NCBI GenBank assembly: GCA_964019335.1
Contig: OZ025693.1
Span: 1 to 64,000, forward strand
DNA: 64,000 bases
DNA from: Diplonema japonicum
Lineage: Eukaryota > Euglenozoa > Diplonemea > Diplonemida > Diplonemidae
Direction: 5' to 3'
Shown: positions 1 through 13,150 of the stretch, piece by piece
Numbering within the stretch: position 1 is the stretch's first letter
Layout: each line of letters starts with the position of its first letter
Translations under genes and position numbers: made by a program
The notes under the pieces: model-generated
Database searches by the model: none
What the model saw: only the letters and a program-made list of their open reading frames with translations
Told to the model about the DNA's origin: nothing

Positions 1-444
1 ATGCAGGGCGTAAAATGCATTTTTAAAATCTTTTTCTTTCTTTCTCCCACGAATGCACTATCAGTATCACTTCACGTCAGCGGCTAGCAACCCTCCCCCT
101 CTTTTTTTTTTTTTTCGAGCAACTTCTTTCCCCGTTTTTTTTTTTCTTTTTTTTTTTTTTTGCTTAGAAAATTTTTCTTTAAAAGGATGAGGACAAAGTT
201 TTTTTTTTTCTTCTTTTCCTATTCTGAAAAAAAAAATCTAAGGGAGGGGGGGGAAAAAAATCGTCATGGTGGAGGGGGGGGAGAAATGTTCGCAACAAAG
301 AACTCCACCAGAAATATTAAAGAGAAAAAAAAAAACTCGCAAGGTAAGGATGACTTCTCTATTTTCTTTCAAGAAAAAAAAAAAGTTAAAACTGTTTTCT
401 TTTTTTTTTTTTATCCCCTAAAAGACCTAGCAGACGTTTTTGTC

Positions 445-481
<37 letters not shown>

Positions 482-2200
482 CTCTTTGCCGGAATTGAAA
501 ACAGTTGTATGCTATTCTTCGAGCATTCAACATCAACAAGTAAAAATGGGGTTATTATCTGTTGAATCGCTGGTCAATAGGGGTTATGAGAATAAAGTCT
601 ACCTTCTCATAAAATAAATTAACAAAACCGTGTATTTTCTTTTCTTTTATTTTATTTTATTTTCTTTTCCCCCTTCTTCAAGATCTATAGGAGCTATCAA
701 CATTCCGGAGGAACCAACAAGGCCCCTCTCCCGCCACTCGATTTTTTTTTTTGCCCTCTTTACTTCTGTGCAATTTAGCGGAAAATATAACCCCCCCCCC
801 CTTTTATTTTTTTGCAGCCCCTCTTTAATGTATATGGTTGAAACGTAGATCAACAAAGATTTTAAAAAAAAAGTAAAGGGCAAATTCCAAATGAACGCTT
901 CCCGTTCAGCCTTGATTTTTCTCATATTAGATAAAAAAAAGAGGGGGGGGAGAGAGAGAAACTAAATGGAAAAGAAAGCAAGAATAAGAATGAGAAAGTA
1001 TCAGTTGTTAATTGGAAAAAAAAAAAAAAAAAAAAAAAAAAAGAAAAATTCGATAAATTTTCAGTGAGCAGGGGGGGCTCGACTGTTCAAGAAAAAAAAA
1101 GAAGAAGAAGAAAAAAAAAAAAAAAAAAAAAAAAAAGGAATAAATGAATAAACAAATAAAATGAAAGAAAGTAAAAAGAATACCAGATCAGAAAAAGAGG
1201 GGGAAAAAAAATTAATAGTCAATAAAATGTTTTTTTTTATTATTGCTTGGATGGAGGCGGGAGTGGGGAGAGTGAAAAGGGGCAGGGGAGGGGGAATCCA
1301 TGGATGAAGCATTTTTTTTTAAAGTTTTTTTTTTACCCCCCCTTTTTTTTTGACCTAAACAAAAAAATGCTTCAAAATTTAACTGAATTGACCTTCCCCC
1401 CGTGCCTTTTTTTTCTTCTTTTTTTTTTTTCCCTGCCCTCTTTCTCTCTCTTTTTCTTTTTTATCCTTTCCTTTTGCTGCGTTCTCCCTATCAAATTAAC
1501 AACCCCCGCCCTATTAAAAGCCCAAAGAAAAAAAAAAAAAAAAAAAAAAAAAAGCGATGTTAAGCGCAAATCTGTAATGGTGCGAGGGGGGAAAGATGTC
1601 TGAGAAGGTCTCGTAAAGGGAAAAAAAAAAAAAAAAAACAAAAAAAAAAAAAAAAACAAAAAAAATAAGAAACCACAAAGAAATCTCACACACCCCGAAT
1701 GAAGGGAAGAAAGAAAGAATAGGTCTTCCAGGTTGAGAAAAATGAGGGGAAGGGAGACAGGAACGAAAGACAGGTAATGAAGTCGGAGAAAAGAAAGAAG
1801 GGAGGGGGGGGGGGGGGGGGAGGGGAGTAGTGAAAAAGAGGAGAAATAGGAGAGAGAGGAGTACGCTCTTACGCAAAAAGAGGGGTAATGAATAAAAAAA
1901 AAAAAAACCCTGGAGTGCACCTGAAACAGTCGCCGTTGTTTTTTTTTTTGTTTCCCCCCCATTTTCTTTTATAAATTTTTTTATTGTTTAAGGTTCCTGA
2001 ACTTATTACGAAAATAAATCCCAATACCACGGTATTTCAAAGATTCGGCCAAACATAATTCTTTATGACTATATATGTCTTTGTTGTTCGCACGAGCAAA
2101 AAAGGGTTTTTAAAAAGCTGCAAAAAACTTCTTGCGCGGAACAAGTTGCACAAAGTTATAAAATCATTTTTTGAAAGATAAATATTTGTAACAAAAAAAC

Positions 2201-2231
<31 letters not shown>

Positions 2232-2277
2232 TTTCAGGTAAGCAAAGACGGGTTATCTTTTTTAAAATTTTGCAATC

Positions 2278-2322
<45 letters not shown>

Positions 2323-2625
2323 CTGTAATCGAAGTGAATGAAATCCTTTTCCCTCTTTCCCTTTATTTTTAAAGTTTTTTTTTATATACCCGCCCCCTTT
2401 TCCCCTCCTCTTTTCTCCTTTTTTTTGATGATTACATAAACAAGAGGTTTCTGTCCATCATAAAAAAAAAAAAAAAAAAGGGTTTCATGTCACTGCACAA
2501 AGTCAGACTAGAGTCAAACTCAACAGGGTTTTCATTCCCTGCCGACAGTTTCATATCGTCCTATGAGGAGGCAAAAAAAAAAAATTACACACTTAATTTA
2601 AGGGAGAGGAAGGGAAAGGAGGAGG

Positions 2626-2669
<44 letters not shown>

Positions 2670-3236
2670 AGCAGGTATTTCTGCATAGCAATGGTGCCAA
2701 GCCAAAGCTAAGACTCAGAAATCGGAGAAAAAAATTGTCCTCTTTTTCCTGTCACCTCCCGGGAGGGGAAAAGTTTATGGGAAAAAAAAAAAAAAAAAAA
2801 AATGATGAGTAACAAACAACAAGGTAACATAACATAAGAGTCGTAGTTTCGTTTGTTTTGCACACACAAATCCTGAGACAAGTGCAGTGCGCTGCCACTA
2901 CTCTTTTTTTTTTTTTTTTTTTTTTTTCTTTTTTTTTTTTTTCATCTTCGGCAGTGTGTTGTTAAAATGCTCTTATTGCAACTTTTTTTAAATCAATGGA
3001 GCCACACCTTTATTCTTTTCATTCTTTTTTTTCTCTCTCTTTTGGCCGGTTACGACCCACACAAAAAGGGGAAATGGGGAAAGCTTATTATTTTTTTTTT
3101 TTGTTGTTGTTGTTATTTCTAGAAAAGAAAGAAGAGAAGAGAAAAAAAAAAAAAAAAAAAAAAAAAAAGCCCTAAAATCGGGTTTTTTCTTTTTTTTTTT
3201 GCATGTTTGTCCTTTCGACCCCCGTACAGGTTTCGT

Positions 3237-3275
<39 letters not shown>

Positions 3276-4832
3276 TGGACAAACTATACAAAGAAAAAAA
3301 TAGCAATAGTAATAATAAAGAGCCACATATCAACACCACGGGAGGGAATGGAAGGAAAAAAAAAAAGACACTTGTGATGCCTGTTGGGCATGTCAGGTTT
3401 GCATTCTTTTAACTCTCAGACTCTCCTCCCAGGCCTAAAAGAACAAAAAGGAAAAAAAAAAAAAGAAAAAAAAAAAAAAACTGAATCAACAAGCGCTACA
3501 AAATCCTCTTGTCCTCCCTTCCCCTTCCTATCTCATTCTCTGCTCTCCCTTAGGAGGGGAAAGGCCCAGGCCCGATGTGCCAATTTGGTGAGAAATATGT
3601 ACCCTTCCCCCCCCCCCCTTTTTTTCCCCCAATTTTAGATTGAGGGAAAAATGAGAAAATGGGGTTTAAAAAAACAAAGAAAGAAAGGTGATCTGATCCC
3701 AACCCCCCCCCCCCCCCCCCCCCACTCCTTTTTTTTCATCTGCGAAACCAAGGTCCTTTGCGCTATCTCAGGGTTTTTAGCAACTCCTTTCTTTTCCCCT
3801 CCCAAAAAAAAAAAAAAAAAATACACCGTACCTACCCTACGTTACAAGGCTGGAGGGAGGAAGGTGAACAAATGGTGCTTAGGGAGAGCAAAAAAAAAAA
3901 AAAAAAAAAAAAAAAAGAAAAAGATCACTGGCTTTTTCACAAGGACGCTTGCAGTGACATAGGTTTTACATTTACAACATTTTTTTTAACTAAAAAAATG
4001 ATATTCTCTTTTGTTTTTTAAAAAAAAAAGGCAGCCTCCTTTTTTTCTCCCCCCCCCAGTAACTATGTTTTTCTTGGGCCCTATTAAGCAAAATGGCATC
4101 AAATGCAGTGTTGAGGTACAGCTGAGGCCAAAATGAAGGGCAAACAAGATAGTTACATGAGGTCAGCTCTCTTCTTTGAAGGACAGAAATAACTGCCAAT
4201 TCCCAAAAAAAAAAAAAAAAATGGGGCCATTTCTCTCTTTGATTCTCCTCTCCCCCCCCTTTTTTTTTGAAAAGGGAAAAAAAGGGGGGGGGAGAGGAGA
4301 AGGAAAAAGTGGACACCGTCTCGAGAAATCGTTTAAATATATTTTTTAGAAAAAGGGGAGGGTTCTGGCTCACACACTGGAAAGGAGGGGAGGGTGCTCC
4401 TTTCCTTACTGCCTTTTTTTCCCCCTCTTCTTTTTTTTTTTTTTTGCTTTTCCTTTTCGATGCAAGGCATTTCCCCTTCCAAATGCAAAGTGCAAATAGA
4501 ACAGGAAGGAAAAAGTGGGAGCGAGAAGTTAACATACAGAGATACATAAGCTCGTCAGAAAGAAAACGGGGAGTAGGGGGGAGAGGGAGGGAGGGGGAAT
4601 GGGAATAGAAAATAATAGTGTAAAAAAAAAATAAAAAATTAACAACTGACCTTTCAAGAAGAAAAAAAAAACGCTTATTCATTTCCTTCCCCCTTCTTCT
4701 TCTTCTTCTTCTTTTTTTTAAAAAATAAAATCGTTTATATATATATTTTTTTGTTTTGTTTTTCGTTTTGATTATTTTTTTTTGTTTTGTTTTGTTGTTC
4801 CCCCCCCTAAAAAAAAGTTCATGTTTCGTCGT
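1..4832. other. Homopolymer-rich spacer, no gene
   Basis: No credible gene is seen. Reading frames here encode only runs of K, F, G or P produced by mononucleotide tracts. Poly-A, poly-T, poly-C and poly-G runs of 10 to about 40 bases occur throughout, for example T at about 2279-2320, A at about 2632-2666 and C at about 3703-3723. The only recognisable sequence is a retroelement tail scrap near 1046-1090, listed separately. Confidence 0.7.
1046..1090 (-). mobile_element. 3' tail scrap of the LINE family
   Basis: About 45 bases match the extreme 3' end of the non-LTR element at 43945-45951: a TCGATAAAtTTTCAGTG block, a G run, then GCTC and ACTGTTCA. As in the full copy, the element end (read on the minus strand) abuts a long T tract. 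Coding sequence is absent, so this is probably a very short 5'-truncated insertion. The match is short and made by eye. Confidence 0.5.
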
Positions 4833-5520
4833 TTAAGACCAAGCCATCAATGCAGTAATGACATGCTGAATAGTTTTTTTTTTTTTTTTTTTTTTTTTTT
4901 TGATTTCTCATTTCACACACCTCGTTGTCCTCTTTTGGCCTGAAATGAAATTCTTCCTCCTCTTCAGGGATGGGCACCAATGGAGGAAGATCGTGAAATG
5001 AACCCTCAGTGGATAGGATCGAGGCATCGCTCTCCCCGAGGCTGGTGTTCTGGTCAGTGCTGGCATCGGGGGAGTCCCAGGAGTGCAGGTCCCTTCTCCA
5101 CTGCCTGATGTGGTTGTCAAAGCGCCGCTTGCTAATGTTCCAGGAAGCACGAGGTGTCACCACATGCTCAGGAATGGAAAGGTCTCGCCGAAGAACGGGA
5201 ATCGCCTCTGAGTAGTTTAAGTAGCCAGAGGTTTGCTTGCCAAGGGAAATCTGCTTCTCTCTCTGACTCATCTTGTGCATCACCTGTTCGTAGGCAGTGG
5301 TGCCCTTCTCGGGTATTTCAAACTCCGGCAAAGGAGCCGAATCTGTCACTGCCCTCTCCCTCCTCACCACTTTGAGGTTCAGCCCAGGTACCTTCTGCCC
5401 GCTGTGCTTCTCCTTGTGCTTGAAGTTGAACTGGTGTGCGGTGGTGTTACCCACATTGTCGTTAATCGCCCCAAGAGGCATCTTCCTCCCCTTACCCTTC
5501 TGTGCTGTGGTGCCGACCAT
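4833..5520 (-). CDS. SLBP: Histone mRNA stem-loop binding protein (SLBP)
   Basis: Binds the 3' stem-loop of replication-dependent histone mRNAs and drives their processing and translation. About 210 aa. The RNA-binding domain spans roughly residues 82-150: SQREKQISLGKQTSGY matches the family's R-Q-K-Q-I-x-Y-G-K-x-T-x-x-Y signature, followed by a TP dipeptide and the W-D-x-x-I-x-x-W-x-x-x-L-H-x-W-D-like stretch FDNHIRQWRRDLHSWD. The start ATG at 5520 sits directly behind a poly-A run. Exons 5520-4921 and 4865-4833. The 55-nt intron (4866-4920) begins GTGTGTGAAA, holds a long A run and ends TTCAG. Without splicing the frame reads through a poly-lysine stretch to a stop at 4819. Family assignment is firm; the short last exon is inferred from frame and splice signals. 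Confidence 0.88.
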
Positions 5521-5950
5521 TTTTTTTTTTTGTTGTGTTTTTTTTCTTTTTTTATTTTTTTTTTTTTCGCCAGACGGTCACAAAAAGTAATTTTCTTTTT
5601 TTGAAAATTATTCTTTCGCAATTTTTCTTCTTCTTCTTTTTTTTTTTTTTTTTTTTTTTGTTCACACGGAAGCATGGATCCATGCTTTGCGGATTTCCCT
5701 TTTCTTTTTTTTTTGTCCCTTCATTTTTTTCAGTCACGCATTTCTTCCTCGAGCGTTTTACAGCAAGGGTTGTTGTTGTTGTTGTTGTTGTTGTTGATTA
5801 GATCAAAAAAACAAGAATTCATTATTGCTTATGTCTTTGATTTGGACAAAAAAAAAACTTTCAAAAAAAAAGAGTTACCCCCTTCCAGCTTTGCCCCGAA
5901 GCCACCCTACAAAAGTAAAAAAAAGCGCTGCTTTTGAATATGGAAAGGGG

Positions 5951-5984
<34 letters not shown>

Positions 5985-6262
5985 GTTTCTTTTGTGGAAA
6001 AGAAAAAAAACTTTTTAATCGCACGTAAACTGTGTATATAGAAACTTGCACTCCTTCTTTTCTTGATTGTCTATTTGTGTAGGGAGGAGAATACAAAAAA
6101 AAAAAAAAAGAAAAAAAAAAAAAAAGGCGATGTTTAAGGGCAAACCCCACTTGAGGACCACCTTAGGGGGGGGAAGGGTCTATCTTTTGATGCTTCCTTT
6201 TTTGGAGCCCTTGCTTACAGACGATTGATGCAGTCCCTCTTCAGGTCAGCAAAAAAAAATGT
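5521..6262. other. Spacer with simple repeats
   Basis: No gene seen. It holds poly-A/T tracts, a (TTG)n run at about 5769-5796 and a (CA)n microsatellite at 5952-5983. Positions 6163-6250 resemble a degraded copy of the 3' part of the dispersed segment found at 34789-35127 and 63299-63633. Confidence 0.6.
5952..5983. repeat. (CA)n microsatellite
   Basis: Sixteen uninterrupted CA dinucleotides in the spacer upstream of the SLBP gene. Confidence 0.95.
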
Positions 6263-7570
6263 TCACAAGTCATATCCATAGGTAAAAGAGTGTCTTGTGA
6301 CTGGGACGTTATGCTGTGTGTTCATCACCTCTACAGTACAGGAGCCGTTCTCGCAGCTCCCAAGCAATTTGTTCAACGGTACTGGCTCGCTGTATTCCAA
6401 GCGATGTAAGGATCCGTGATTCTGCTTCACGTAAGGGACAGGGTTAGCCATAAGCTCTGCAATGGGGACCCTCCACGTGGTGGTGTACTCATAAGGCGTG
6501 ATCGTGTGTTTCGGTTTGTAGTGCTCCGTCGTCTGCTGGGGCTTCTTGTCACCTGCAAGAAGCGCCATTAAAGGCTGCTGAGCGAGGTCTGTGGGGACCT
6601 TCTTCTTGAACATGGCGTGCACTACCTTGTACCGTACCACCATCGTTGGCACCATCAGGAACCTGCTGTAGTCCGCGAAGCATGTGTCCTGCCCCTGTGG
6701 TTTCGTCTTTGTCATCACCGGCTTCTCCTTGTTAACAGTGTCCTTTCGATGCTCGAGACACCCTTTAAGGTAGCCTTGCAGCGTTTCCTCCAAAGATGCA
6801 TCGCTAAGCTTGATCTTATGTGTGATGCTGTACCCTTCGATTTTTTGAAGCGCCTCGTCTGTAGTCTGCCTGTGCTTGCCTGTCGCAGCAAGAGGTTTAT
6901 GCCGCACCCTTGGGTGGTACTTGATGCCTTGCTTGGCACCGTCGATGAGCTCACCCAAACATATACACCGCATGCCTGCAGTCTCGCTTTTATAAGTGAC
7001 CGCTATCATGGATCCTTGCAGGGTGCTTCCTTGCGGGATGTGCATTCCTGTGTTGGGAAGAGAAGTGCGGACAGGCGGCATTCTTGGTATTAAGTGGTTT
7101 AGGGTATGTTCGGGGGGGACTACCTCGTGGACTGCAGGGTGCAGCAGGGCGGGGATTACATTGCTGGGTATTCCTATGATCTTGCTGGCGTCAAGCGGGA
7201 AGGGAATCGTGGAGCGTGGGGAGGGGACAGCGTCTTCCTTGTTGCGGAAGACGAACTGTGCCTTAGGGCTGCCCAGGCACGTCCTTTGGCTGTTCTTAGC
7301 AAGCAATCGTTGTATGCTGCCCTCTTCTTTCTCCTTTTTGTCGGGTGTTCTGTGATCGTAGCTTCTGATGGATTGCGCTTCTGCGCTAACTGGCCTTTTG
7401 ACGTCCCCACCCCTCATTAATACCGACCAGAATCGAGGTGCAGGCCTTGCCTGTCCCTGCCCCACTTTTTTTTTCTCGTATGCCTCACCTCGACGGGTGC
7501 TTTCCTTCAGCCCTGCATCGAATGTTTTATGATGCATGTCGAGCTTCAGGTCGATCACGTCCAAATCCAT
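6263..7570 (-). CDS. Hypothetical protein, 435 aa
   Basis: A single uninterrupted frame of 435 codons. The ATG at 7570 follows a poly-A run, as in neighbouring genes. The protein has mixed composition with no low-complexity bulk, no signal peptide and no evident membrane helix. It is basic in the N-terminal third and contains several Pro-rich stretches around residues 120-185. Codon use is GC-biased at third positions, like the recognised genes, which supports a real gene. I recognise no domain. It lies about 740 bases upstream of SLBP on the same strand. Confidence 0.75.
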   Translation of the reverse strand: MDLDVIDLKLDMHHKTFDAGLKESTRRGEAYEKKKVGQGQARPAPRFWSVLMRGGDVKRPVSAEAQSIRSYDHRTPDKKEKEEGSIQRLLAKNSQRTCLGSPKAQFVFRNKEDAVPSPRSTIPFPLDASKIIGIPSNVIPALLHPAVHEVVPPEHTLNHLIPRMPPVRTSLPNTGMHIPQGSTLQGSMIAVTYKSETAGMRCICLGELIDGAKQGIKYHPRVRHKPLAATGKHRQTTDEALQKIEGYSITHKIKLSDASLEETLQGYLKGCLEHRKDTVNKEKPVMTKTKPQGQDTCFADYSRFLMVPTMVVRYKVVHAMFKKKVPTDLAQQPLMALLAGDKKPQQTTEHYKPKHTITPYEYTTTWRVPIAELMANPVPYVKQNHGSLHRLEYSEPVPLNKLLGSCENGSCTVEVMNTQHNVPVTRHSFTYGYDL

Positions 7571-8281
7571 TTTTTTTTTTTTTTTTGCTGTTTTCTTTTT
7601 TCTTTTTGAAAAGTTCGGATACTTATAAAAAAAAAAATAATGGAAATAAAAAAGAACGCTACAGCACTAAGGGGTAGTATGTGAGGAGAAGGAAATATAA
7701 AAAAATAAAAAAGACGGGTGGGGGGGGAGAGAGAGAGGGGTGGAGTGATAAGAATGTGGAAGCGGTGGTAAAAAATGAGATGGTAATAAAAAGAAAGAAA
7801 AAAAAAAAGATAGGGGAAAAAGGAGGGAGAGATGGGTATGTACAGAAGTATCTTATGTCTTTTTTTTTTGTTTTTGTTTGTTTTTAACCATCCTTCCCCA
7901 TTTGAAGCTCTGCGGAAGGGAGGCGAGCGGGGCGAAGAGAAAAAAAAAAGGGGGGGAAGGGAGAAGGGAGGGGGTGAAAAAGGAGGAAAAAAAAAAAAAA
8001 AAACAACTGGCATTTTAGCAAAAAGCATATGTTCACATTGACACTGCTAATAAGGCCTGTTGCTGCACTGGAAGACTATCAAAAAAAAGAGGGAAAAAAA
8101 AAAATAACTGAGGTCTAACAGAGGCTGAATGCAAGAGAGGTCCATGCTCAACCCCCACCTGTTAAGAGAGAGAAGAAAAAAAAAAAAAGAAATATAGAGA
8201 AGGGAAAGTTTAAAGAAAAAGTGGCAAGGGTAGGAGGGGAAGGTAGGTATGCATGTGACAATGATACCGAAGAAAAAAAAG

Positions 8282-8324
<43 letters not shown>

Positions 8325-8919
8325 CTCCCCTACTGTTAAAAGGAGACGTGAAAAGGGCAGTGTGAGAGAGTGTGTGCTTCTCTCGAGCAAAACACTGTTA
8401 CTTCAAAGGGGCACCGAACCAGTCCTTAACCGAGACACTCCCGCAGTAGTGGTTTGGCGCCTCAACAGGGGTGGTCTCGTGCACATAGACCGTGTTTACT
8501 TTTTTGTTGTCTTCTTCTTATTCGTTGCAAGTCCCGCAAACCCGCTATCCTTAAGATGCAAAAAATTCTTTTTTTCTTTCTTTCATGTGAACAAGCCCCC
8601 TTTTTATTTATTTTGGAAGAAGGGATTGGGTAGTAAATAAAAAAGTGGAATTGTGGTGCTAGGGCCTGACAGACCTTCCCTTGTCAGTGACTTCTTACAA
8701 AGGAATGGTATCGTCCTAGGTGGGGGAGGGGGGAGGGGGGGAGCAAGCAGGGGAGAGGTAACAAACTAAACCTGAAAGGACCTGACATTTTCTTTTTTTC
8801 CCCCTTCTTTCCCCCCCTCCCTTGGAGACCTCTCGCTTATTAGCTCAGACAGGCAACGAAACAGGCCGAAAAAAAAAAGAAGAGGGGGGTTACAGTATTA
8901 TTTATATTTCATTCCAAGC

Positions 8920-8950
<31 letters not shown>

Positions 8951-11900
8951 ACAGCTTTGGTGGTATTTTTCTTTTTTTTTTTTTCTTTTTTTTTTTTTAA
9001 TGCCCGCAGCATTTTGATCATTATTAAAAAAAGCGTAGCTAGGCAGTTAGACACACGCGCATTGTGTTCGTCCATAAAAAAAAAAAAGATTTGTTTAGAC
9101 ATTAACACTGTAGGTAGAAGCGACCTAGAAGGCAACCTTTAGAAGTAGTTTTCATATGTTTTGAGCCCAGTTTTAGGGCTTCTCGTATGCCACTCCAAAA
9201 AAGAAGGCATGAAACCATCCCCCCCCCCCTTGTTTTTGTTTTTTCTTCTTTTTTTGGCCAAGGTCGCAAAAGACAGAAGAGAGAGCAAAAAAAAAAAAAA
9301 AAAAAAAAAAAAAGAAGAAACCAAATCACAATGAAAAGTGGTAGCAACGGCTTTTTGTTCTTTGTGAGGCTTTCTAAGTGAAAGCCGCCAACAGTCGTTT
9401 ATCTCGCACAGCCAGGTAAAAGGAAAAAGGAGGGAATGGGGGAAAAAAAAAAAAAAGTAAGAGGCAAGGGAGCCAGTGGCAGTTGTTTGCACACATACTT
9501 GCGGGGTCCCCTCTTCATTTTCCAGAATAATAAATAAAAAAAAAAAACGGTAAAGAAACTCTCTTGTTTGCTGGTTTTTTTTTTTTTAAATTCCCCGACT
9601 CGAGTAAAAGGAGAGGAATGATTTCTTTTTGTTTTTTTTTTTCTCCCGCCCCTGAAATTTCACTCCCCCCTTTTTTTTCTTTTTTCTGTTCCCTGATGGA
9701 AGACCTTTTTTTTCTTCCTCCCATTTTAAGTAATTTTCCTCCCGCCCCGAGGGGATGGGAATTAAAAAACAAAAAGAAATGCGGAAAAAAAAAAGAAAGT
9801 ACACGAAAGGTAGGGAACCGCCCCCCCCCCCCCCCCCCCCCCTCCCCCCCAAGAGGCTGAGGTAAATACAGTATTGTTGCTTTTCCTCACAGAAGAAGAA
9901 GAAGTAGAAAAAGTACGATTCTTTTTTTTTTTAAATATTCTTGTGACTTATTGCTCATGTCCAATAACATTCATCACCCGTAACTCCCGGTCTGATAAAT
10001 TCGGGACTTTCATCAGCCAGTCACTTTTCACTCAATTATTTGTAACGGTACATAATGTTCGATACCCCTCCCCCCCTTTTTTTTCCCAAAGGAAAAAAAA
10101 AAAAAAAAAAACTATTTTTGTAGAATATATCGCAGTAAAAAAAAAAAAAAAAAAAAAAAAAAGAATGGGGCTTTGATTGCAACACTAGGTGGCGTTAAGC
10201 GTGCAATGAAGCACGAACTACCTACTTGATTACAGGGGGCGCTCCTCGGCCGAGCAGTAGCTTCTTCTGCGTTCCGCGTCGTGTCCTTAATGCGTGCGGT
10301 GTGCTCAACCCTAGCCAGGGCGTCCCGGGTAACCAAGATTCTGCTGCCTGTTCGTCACCCTGAGCATCTGCGTTACGTTCTTCCACTCGGGCGCTACCGG
10401 TGATGACCGACGAGGAGGTCAACAGCGAACAACACATCTGATGTTTTTCTTATATTTTCATGTTATCCCCACCACCCAAAGAAAGGTTGATTAGAGTGCT
10501 TTTTTTTTTTTCCTCCTTTTTTTTTTCTTTCTTCTGTCTTTCTTTCTTCTTGAGAGCACGCAAAACTTCCAGGAAGTACACCCCCCTGGAAAAGGCGGGA
10601 GGAAGAAAGGTTTATGACTGGATTACTTGTTTTCCCTCGACTAGGGGGGGGGGGGGTTACTTTTTAGGAGCATTATTACTGGGGGGGGGGGGGGGGGAAT
10701 CCCTTTAATTCCTTATTGGCACACAGGCCATTTATGGGTCAGTAGAGGGGGGGAGGGGAAGGGTACTTTGTGGGAGGAAGAATAATAAATACCACAAAAA
10801 GAGAAATACCGGGTGCAAATGGAAACTATTGATGTTTTCTGCAAAAGGTCACACAGGGAGCCATCGTGACAAGTTAGCGATCGCCCCTACTTTGGAAAAA
10901 CCTCAATAATTCGTACCGAAGGTGGGGGTTGGGGGTGGATAGTTTTATTCTATAATAACTATTATGGTTTCTTTCATTTTTTTTTTTTGAAAAAAAAAGT
11001 GCTTGCTGCCCTATTCTTTCCTAAGTTTTAAAAGACAAGCAACTGCACTTTAAAATAAGGCATGACTCTTTTCCTCCCTGTTCTTTTTTTCTTTTTTCCT
11101 TCTTTCTTTTTCCTTTTTCCCCCCCCTCCATTCTCCATAGTGCATTGTCATTGCTTCTGCATTGGCAAAAAAAAAAAAAAAAAAGAGAAGTGAAATAGAA
11201 AAAAAAAAAAAAAAAACAAAAAAAACAGAGAGTCAGAAAAAAATAAAAATAAAAATACAATACCTTTGAAGAAACTTACAAGTCCACCACCCTCCCAATT
11301 TCCCTTTTTTTTTTTTTTTTTGCGTGTGTGAGAGTGTATCTTGATCATTTGTTGACATACAACCTGCCTATCCAATAAAAAAAAAAAGAAGAAAAAAAAA
11401 AAAAGAAAGGTAAATAGCTCAGGTCTATTGCGCCTTTCCCTTGATAGACACGTCACAGCGCGTACCTTCTAGCTAGTGCCTCCCCCCCCCCTTTTTTCCT
11501 CTACCCTAGTTGGACAACAACTAATGGAAGAGGCATACTTCTTTTTTTATATTTTTTTTTCTGTGATCGTAGCGCGACCGTCAGGAAAGAAGAGAGATAA
11601 AGGGGAAAAAAGAAGGGGGAGGAAAAAAAAAAAACCAAAAATGGACTGGGCACATCTTTGAAGGATGGAGAATAAATAAAAAACAGGGGCTTTCTCCCCC
11701 CCTTTTTTTATTTTCTTCTTCTCTCCCCTCCCTTGTTTCAAAATGAAAGGGAGACAATGGCCCAAAATAACTGACAGAAAAAAGGGAAGAAGAATAAGAA
11801 AGGAAAAAAAAAAAAAAAAAAAACTTAAAAAAAAAAAAAACTGTGCTTTTGACTTTTTTTTTTTTTTTTTTTTTTTTTTTACCTCTTCCACCAATAAGAA

Positions 11901-13103
11901 AAGGAAATCCAGAGGGCACAGTAGGTATCAACACCAACAGTAACATTTGTTAAAATATGGCTGTGGCTATGAATACCTCGTTGCGCCCCCCCCCCCCCCC
12001 CCCCCATCCATCCCTTCTTCTTATTCTTTCTTTCTTTTTTTTTTTGTCGTTGCGTGCAAATTACTTCTAAACTAATCAGGGGGGTTTTTTTTTTCTTTTT
12101 CTTTTTCTGTTTAAATTACTCTTTTTACTCATTTAAAAAAAGAATAAAAAGAATACTAGGGCAGCATACAAACAGTGGTTTTTCTTTTTTTTTTTTTTTT
12201 TTTTTTGTCTTTACTACCCCACCACTGCTGTGTCCCTGTTAACCTTTTTTTCCCCCTCTTTTTTTTTTTTATTTTCTTCTGGGAAGGCGCAAGAACGTTC
12301 CGCCTTTTACAGTTTCGTGATGCTTTTGCATCTGGACTGTACGGACCACCACTCTTTTTTTTTTCTCTTTCCTCCTCTTTTTATTTTCCCCGATGTGGAC
12401 AACAAAGGAGGAAAGAAGAAAAAAAAAGAAAACTAAACAGATGAACACGAGAGGGGATAAGAAGGGAGAGAAAAGAAGAAAAGAAAAAGGAAAGAAGAAT
12501 AAAAAAAATCGACAAAACAGAATACTATGCTGTATAAAAAAAAAATAAAAATAAAAAGAAGAAGAAGAAAAAAGGAGGAGAGGGAAAACTATGGGGAAGA
12601 GGGGGGGGGGGGGGGGGATGAATTCTTCTTGGAGAAAAAACAAAAAAACAAAAACAAAAACAAAAACTGGGCTGCAAGGGAGAAGAAAAAAAAAAAAAAA
12701 AAAAAAAAAAAAGGTTCTTACTATGTACACCAGGTTACATCTCCCTCCTCCAGTTGCCGTGTTGTGCTTAAAGGTACTGGAAGGGCGTTAGCTTCCTACT
12801 GGCACAGAGCCTATGTGGTATTAACATCCACAGGTTTCTGAAGCCAGTTTCTTTCGGAGAGATACCCCTCACTTGAAGAAAAAAAACGAGGGAGAGGTTT
12901 ACATGCACTTTTCTGGATGTTATTTCTGAACCCGGTAGAGAACCTGAGAACCCTTGATGGAGCCCCTTTGAAGGGGCACGGGGTGGGGAGGTGGAAAATC
13001 AAATATTTGATTTACAAAAAAAATTACAGTCCTTGCGTCCCACATTTTTTTTATTTTATTTTTATTATTCTTTTTTTTAAGAGAGCTGCTCAGAATTTAA
13101 GGG

Positions 13104-13150
<47 letters not shown>

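Noticed and set aside
160-4682. Many open frames of 60-230 codons in the left spacer
   Set aside because: They encode runs of Lys, Phe, Gly or Pro from homopolymers, have no codon bias and match nothing.
10240-10280. tRNA gene within the SINE-like repeat
   Set aside because: GGCCGAG resembles a D-arm, but no acceptor stem, anticodon stem or T-loop consensus could be found.
10222-10437. Conserved 70-codon frame inside the SINE-like repeats
   Set aside because: Open in several copies only because the copies are nearly identical; it varies with indels and has no recognisable product.
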